NCBI GenBank assembly: GCA_002286715.1
Contig: NSJX01000034.1
Span: 124,001 to 188,000 of the forward strand
Length of the DNA: 64,000 bases
Direction: 5' to 3'
Origin: Dentipellis sp. KUC8613
Lineage: Eukaryota; Basidiomycota; Agaricomycetes; Russulales; Hericiaceae
Positions 59,401 to 64,000 of the stretch are shown piece after piece. The notes under the pieces were generated by a model that had not been told where the DNA came from, ran no database searches, and saw only the letters and a program-made list of their open reading frames with translations. The translations under genes were made by a program, and so were the position numbers. Positions within the stretch are counted from its first letter, which is position 1; every line of letters starts with the position of its first letter.

Positions 59401-61990
59401 GCCCACCTCGTCGATCGTGATGAACAGCGGAAAATGGCGGTCCTCGAGCTCGCTGAACTTCGCAGGCAGATCCGTGCGCCACACGTCGAGCTCCTCGACG
59501 TTGTACATGCCCGCGCCCGCGCGCTCGCGCGCGCCCCACGCGGCGAGCAGCGCGAGGATGTGCGGCGGCACGTGGTCGACGAGCGCGAGCGACTTCATCA
59601 GCTTCATGAAGTACTCCTCGACCTTGCCCGCGAGCACGCGCGATTTCGTGACGAAGACCTGCCGCGGGCGCGGCTCGGGGCACCCGGACTGCTGCCACGC
59701 GCGCTCGAGGCCGAACATTTTGAAGAGCATCGTGGTGGTTTTGCTGCGTCAGGGTGGGTGGTGAGCGGTGTGAGCGTCGGGAGGGAAAGGGGGGGAAGGC
59801 GTACCCGGTGCCGCTGCGCCCTTGGACGAAGCAGGAACGGTTGTATTCTATCACTTTTTGTTCGTCTGGGCTGCAACGGTTCTTGAGGTTGGATCAAGAT
59901 AAGATGTCGGTATGAGCACGACTTACGAGACGTTGAAAACGTGTTGCACGTTTTCGTCTCTAATTATGCCTGTACAGATATAGTTCAAATTTGAGAGCGA
60001 CGGGCCACCGTCATGATCTCCCGCCACTCACCGTTTAGAACATTCTGGTGTCCGCACATCGTCAGCCGGATTAGATGTGGAAAATGATTGAAACTCTCAT
60101 ACTTACCTCAGACATGGGAACATATTTTTCTAACCTAAATCAGTTTCAGTCAGGTTCACATAAACCACCATCGACAAGATACCACTTACGACATTAGTTT
60201 ATGCAGCTACCGTGAGGTGTCAGATGAAGTACCACTCTCTGAAGACAAGTAAAATGTGACCTACATCTTCTAAATATTCTAAATCCTCCTCCGCTGTAGC
60301 AGGGCACGAAAGCGAAGGCTGTGACGGCGACAGCGGCGGGCCGAAAGACTTAGGTAGATAGACATCGTCGCCCGTATTGCGGGGGTGACTTCTGGCGCGG
60401 CACCTGGCGAGAGGGTCTTTTGAGCACCAGTAGGAACATGGGTCTCGCAGGGTTGGCATACCGGTTACAATATTCTTGACCTAGCCGGGCGCGTTCGTTA
60501 CCGAGTCTGTCCCAGAGCTTGCGTCGTACTTGGGTATGGTCGTATATTCCGAATATTCGTATGACTTGGATAATATGAGCTTGGGGTTATGTGCTACAGG
60601 ACTTGCTGCTTCTCACCTTGTTGATAGCCCTGTATGGTTGATCAGTCTGATGAGTGGGCAGAGCAGAGTGGGATTGGGTGCTTACGCTGCTTTCGTACTC
60701 CTGCACACAATCAATTTGGTACTGGTATCCCTCACCTGAGTACATGATGACCATATCTGGCAGCATGAATGACTTACAACTAATCTCGGGTCTCCCGGCA
60801 GCCTGACCTCAAAAATATCCACCGGTACATTGTCATTCGACAGCCTCTTCTGGTTGACCTTCGAAAAGCGGCCATTCGACAGCTCCCTGCAAACCGGTCA
60901 ACACACCACCCGCACAACATCTATCACGCAAGAAATACTTCATCTTGTTCAGCACGATCTCGAACGCCCGCCGGTCGCCCTTCTGCAACTCCGTGAGGTG
61001 GTTGATCGCGTGGCCGGAGAGGTATATGCGCCACGGCCCGAAGCCCTCGGCGCTCTCGGTGTATAGGTGCGGGTTTAGGAAGGTGGGGAAGAGGGCGGTG
61101 GGGGTGGTGGGGCTTGTGCTTTCGGTTGCGCTCAGAGGTATCACGGGGCTTGTCATTGGGCCCGAGCGGATGTCAGCGACGAGGTCCTGCGCCAGGACGA
61201 GGTACGTTTCTTTGAATGTGGGAGCTAGCACCGGCCGCCGTAGGATGGCGAGGTAGGACTGTGGATGGACGTGATCAGCACCTACAGACATGAGGAAGGA
61301 TATTTTTGTCATACCTGGAGGATACCTTTCTGGTCGTCTAGGACACGAGACGCGGTCGTCTCCGCCTCGCGCTTGCTCGTCGGGACGAGCATGCCCAGGT
61401 CCCGGAAGGGCTTGAGGTCGACGTGTAAGTCCGCGCGCGGCCCGGCTTTGGAGAAGCGTCGCGCGGCGTTCGACTGGGTCCTTTTCACTGGAGACATTCT
61501 GCACTCCCCCTCGGACAGCGTCCCGCTCTCGAGCAGGTCGCGGAGCGCGCTGAGGTACGGCGCGGCGAGTTTCACCGCTTGGTCGCAGGCTGATAAGGTC
61601 GACGGCTTGTTCGCGCCAAAGTCGTACTCGAGGAGCGAGACGGAGAAGTGGGAGAGCAGTTGGAACGGGAATGAGGTGGCCGAGTAGTCCTCGATGCTGG
61701 TTGGGAATTGGCTGAGGATCCAGTCGTTCAAGAAGGCGGAGGTGCCTCCGTTGACAGCTGTGAGTGGGTGAGGTTGAAGTGCCAGTGCATTTGGAGATAA
61801 TCGTACCCGAGAGTATGAATTCAAGACAGTATGGGGTTCGGAGTGCATATTCAAGAATACAGGTGGTGTTTTCTCCACCGAAGGAGCCCTCCAGAGCATT
61901 TAGGGCCGCGGCGACGTCGTCGTTGGTCTGTAAAAGCTCCGGCTTGAACACGTTCAAACCAAGAATGAGTCCTATATTTTTGTTAGCCAT
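53440..61990 (-). CDS. giant TRANK1-like UvrD-type helicase with TPR-like, CCCH and IQ segments
   Basis: About 8.5 kb and roughly 30 short exons, around 2,300 residues, from ATG at 61988-61990 (MANKNIGLILGLNVFKP) to TAG at 53440-53442. The family (TPR-and-ankyrin-repeat helicase, TRANK1-like) is large in fungi but little studied. SF1A motifs seen in order: Walker A GRSGTGKTTTM, split by a phase-2 intron; Walker B DEVQDN; FWAGDTAQTISVG; LLTNYRSHGGIV; LYESKGLEFDDV; and FLYVAITRARKN. All key residues are present, so ATPase and unwinding activity are likely. Upstream is a conserved region with FGPWRIYLSGHAINHLTEL and FEVRLPGD-like text. Downstream are TPR-like helices (RRLYTRIAAECYAAIKRHKK), a CCCH finger (C-x8-C-x4-C-x3-H near 55890-55960) and an IQ-like AAIKFQKAFRRRQ. 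Individual exon ends were not all traced. Nucleic-acid substrate unknown. Confidence 0.85.
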
Positions 61991-62079
61991 AGCGTTGTTG
62001 ATGTTGACAAGATGTGCGATATGCAAGAAAACGCAACGAGGAAGATAGCGGAGGCTGGCACGAGCGGTAGATACGCGTG

Positions 62080-62088
62080 CTTATTTAA
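62080..62088 (-). promoter_or_regulatory. TATA-like box of the helicase gene
   Basis: TTAAATAAG on the minus strand, 90-98 bp upstream of the first ATG (61990), which supports that start. Confidence 0.4.
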
Positions 62089-62767
62089 GGCGACTGCGGA
62101 TGGCAACGAGGATGCGTCATGTTTGACGGATCCTCGCCTTCTGAATCCATGTACACAAAGGCGGCGTCTGCGCTAAGTTTATACCCGATCTGTAGACTCA
62201 AGCGCGGCTAAATGCACGCCCTCTTGGACGATGCTTTCTATGGGAAGGCCGAGGGGCGCCAACGCCGCGTCATCTGGTCCTAGGATAGCGATGATGAGTA
62301 CGATAACGGGAGCAAGCGTGATAGAGAAGGAAATGAAAGGCAAGGCGGCGTTCTGGGTTCTCGGATCGAGGGGCTGCTTTGAACGTGGGAGGGGCTTCAC
62401 AGGAACGTTACGTCCCGTCTACTTAGAAGAGCCGTCCTTTGTCCACGGCACGATGCACACTGCAAAAGACCCGGGATTGGTTCAGCCGTCGGACAAGTCG
62501 AAAGACGAGACGCCGTTACCCTAGAATCGTACCTTGATCTGCACGGCACCTTCCTGGCGTTTGCCAGTCAATTAGGATCCTGCTAGTATTGATGTCGGCG
62601 TTGTCCATGTCTTCTTTCGGCAGCAATCTATGCTATATCAAAGAAAAAAAAATACCAGATTTGCGCACACCACAGTGCCGAGATGACTGCGATTTTTTGC
62701 GGTCAGAACGGCGAGGTTGAGCATTTCGTATACAGGAAAGAGAGCAGTTGCAGGCCGCGGCGAGAGT

Positions 62768-62934
62768 GGGTGACTTGCCACAGGATAGATTTTATTCTAT
62801 GATATGTTTTTGACCCTTTTCAAATGGCTGGCAGCCAATAGGCTTCGTTGAAACCGGTCTTCTCGTCCCCATAAGGAAGGCAAAAGTGATCGAAACATAT
62901 CATATCATATTTTTTATGCTGTGGCAAGTCACCC
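62768..62934. mobile_element. MITE-like element with 42-nt terminal inverted repeats
   Basis: 167 bp. The outer 16 bp, GGGTGACTTGCCACAG at 62768-62783, recur exactly inverted at 62919-62934. A 12-bp inner match (62798-62809 with 62893-62904) sits at the same offset, so each arm spans 42 nt with a diverged AT-rich middle. AGT flanks the element on both sides (62765-62767 and 62935-62937), a possible 3-bp target-site duplication. The interior is AT-rich and non-coding. Its right end lies 180 bp before the SEC4-like ATG. A fold-back regulatory hairpin is the alternative. Confidence 0.6.
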
Positions 62935-63113
62935 AGTGAAAGCGGGTATGTAGTGAAGGCCACGTGGGTGCGCGTGGCGCGCCTGGGCAAGACGACAGCG
63001 CCCAGCTTGGCCTGTTACCGCACCTCCCCACTCACCCCCACCGTGTACGTCCTCTCTTCCTCTCCCTCCTCCGAGGCCTCGCTCACACAATCTACGCTCG
63101 CTAGCCGGTCAAC

Positions 63114-64000
<887 letters not shown>

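Larger units (their letters stand above)
61991..63113. other. divergent promoter region, helicase / SEC4-like
   Basis: About 1.1 kb between head-to-head genes. It holds the helicase TATA box, a short minus-strand frame with a hydrophobic stretch (62179-62400, not supported) and the inverted-repeat element at 62768-62934. Confidence 0.5.

Noticed and set aside
62179..62400. 73-residue minus-strand frame with a hydrophobic segment
   Set aside because: No ATG in a plausible place (it opens at GTG after an in-frame stop), and I could not splice it to an upstream exon.

Overview
The window is nuclear DNA of a filamentous basidiomycete, most likely an agaricomycete. The genes are dense and carry many introns of about 50-60 nt with GT...AG ends. 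Two genes encode FunK1-type protein kinases, a family confined to higher fungi, and two more encode aryl-alcohol-dehydrogenase-type aldo-keto reductases, which are common in wood- and litter-decay fungi. I saw no tRNA, rRNA, CRISPR array, plasmid or viral gene.

Layout, left to right: the 3' end of an F-box/LRR-like gene (1-941); a gene-poor 3 kb; a small putative mitochondrial protein (4042-4558, minus); a CofD/YvcK-like protein (5079-7141, minus); FunK1 kinase copy A (7757-11393, minus); a 5'-truncated F-box gene (11730-12618, minus); two tandem aldo-keto reductases (12902-14477 and 16249-17804, minus) with a decayed piece of the TOP2 3' end between them; DNA topoisomerase II (18604-24148, minus); the GCN20/ABCF3 ATPase (24667-27974, minus); DOT1 histone H3K79 methyltransferase (28630-30661, plus); an intact F-box gene (31780-34202, plus); FunK1 copy B (34546-38182, plus); a truncated, nonsense-carrying CofD-like pseudogene (38787-39498, plus); a 1,951-residue coiled-coil protein with three PAM2-like motifs and a terminal GWW, matching the Upa2 family of endosomal mRNA transport (40617-46844, plus); a KES1/OSH4-type oxysterol-binding protein (48314-50170, plus); an LRR-like protein (51091-52488, minus); a giant TRANK1-like UvrD-type helicase (53440-61990, minus); a short element with terminal inverted repeats (62768-62934); and the start of a SEC4/Rab8 GTPase running off the right edge (63114 onward).

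Two duplications shape the region. A recent inverted duplication of about 6.18 kb has arms at 6436-12618 and 33314-39498. They carry the CofD 5' end, the whole FunK1 gene and the F-box 3' end, and are separated by a 20.7 kb spacer. The left arm keeps the whole CofD gene but a truncated F-box gene; the right arm keeps the whole F-box gene but a truncated CofD gene. That reciprocal pattern is best explained by duplication followed by inversion of the spacer (truncated AKR/TOP2/GCN20/DOT1 block) through recombination between the arms. Inside the spacer lies an older direct tandem duplication of about 3.2 kb holding an aldo-keto reductase plus the TOP2 3' end.

The intact genes are mostly unrelated housekeeping functions (chromosome topology, chromatin, translation control, lipid transfer, secretion, mRNA transport). 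The accessory part is the FunK1/F-box/CofD block and the reductase pair. Gene models were spliced by hand from reading frames and splice sites; exact exon ends are stated only where I traced them.
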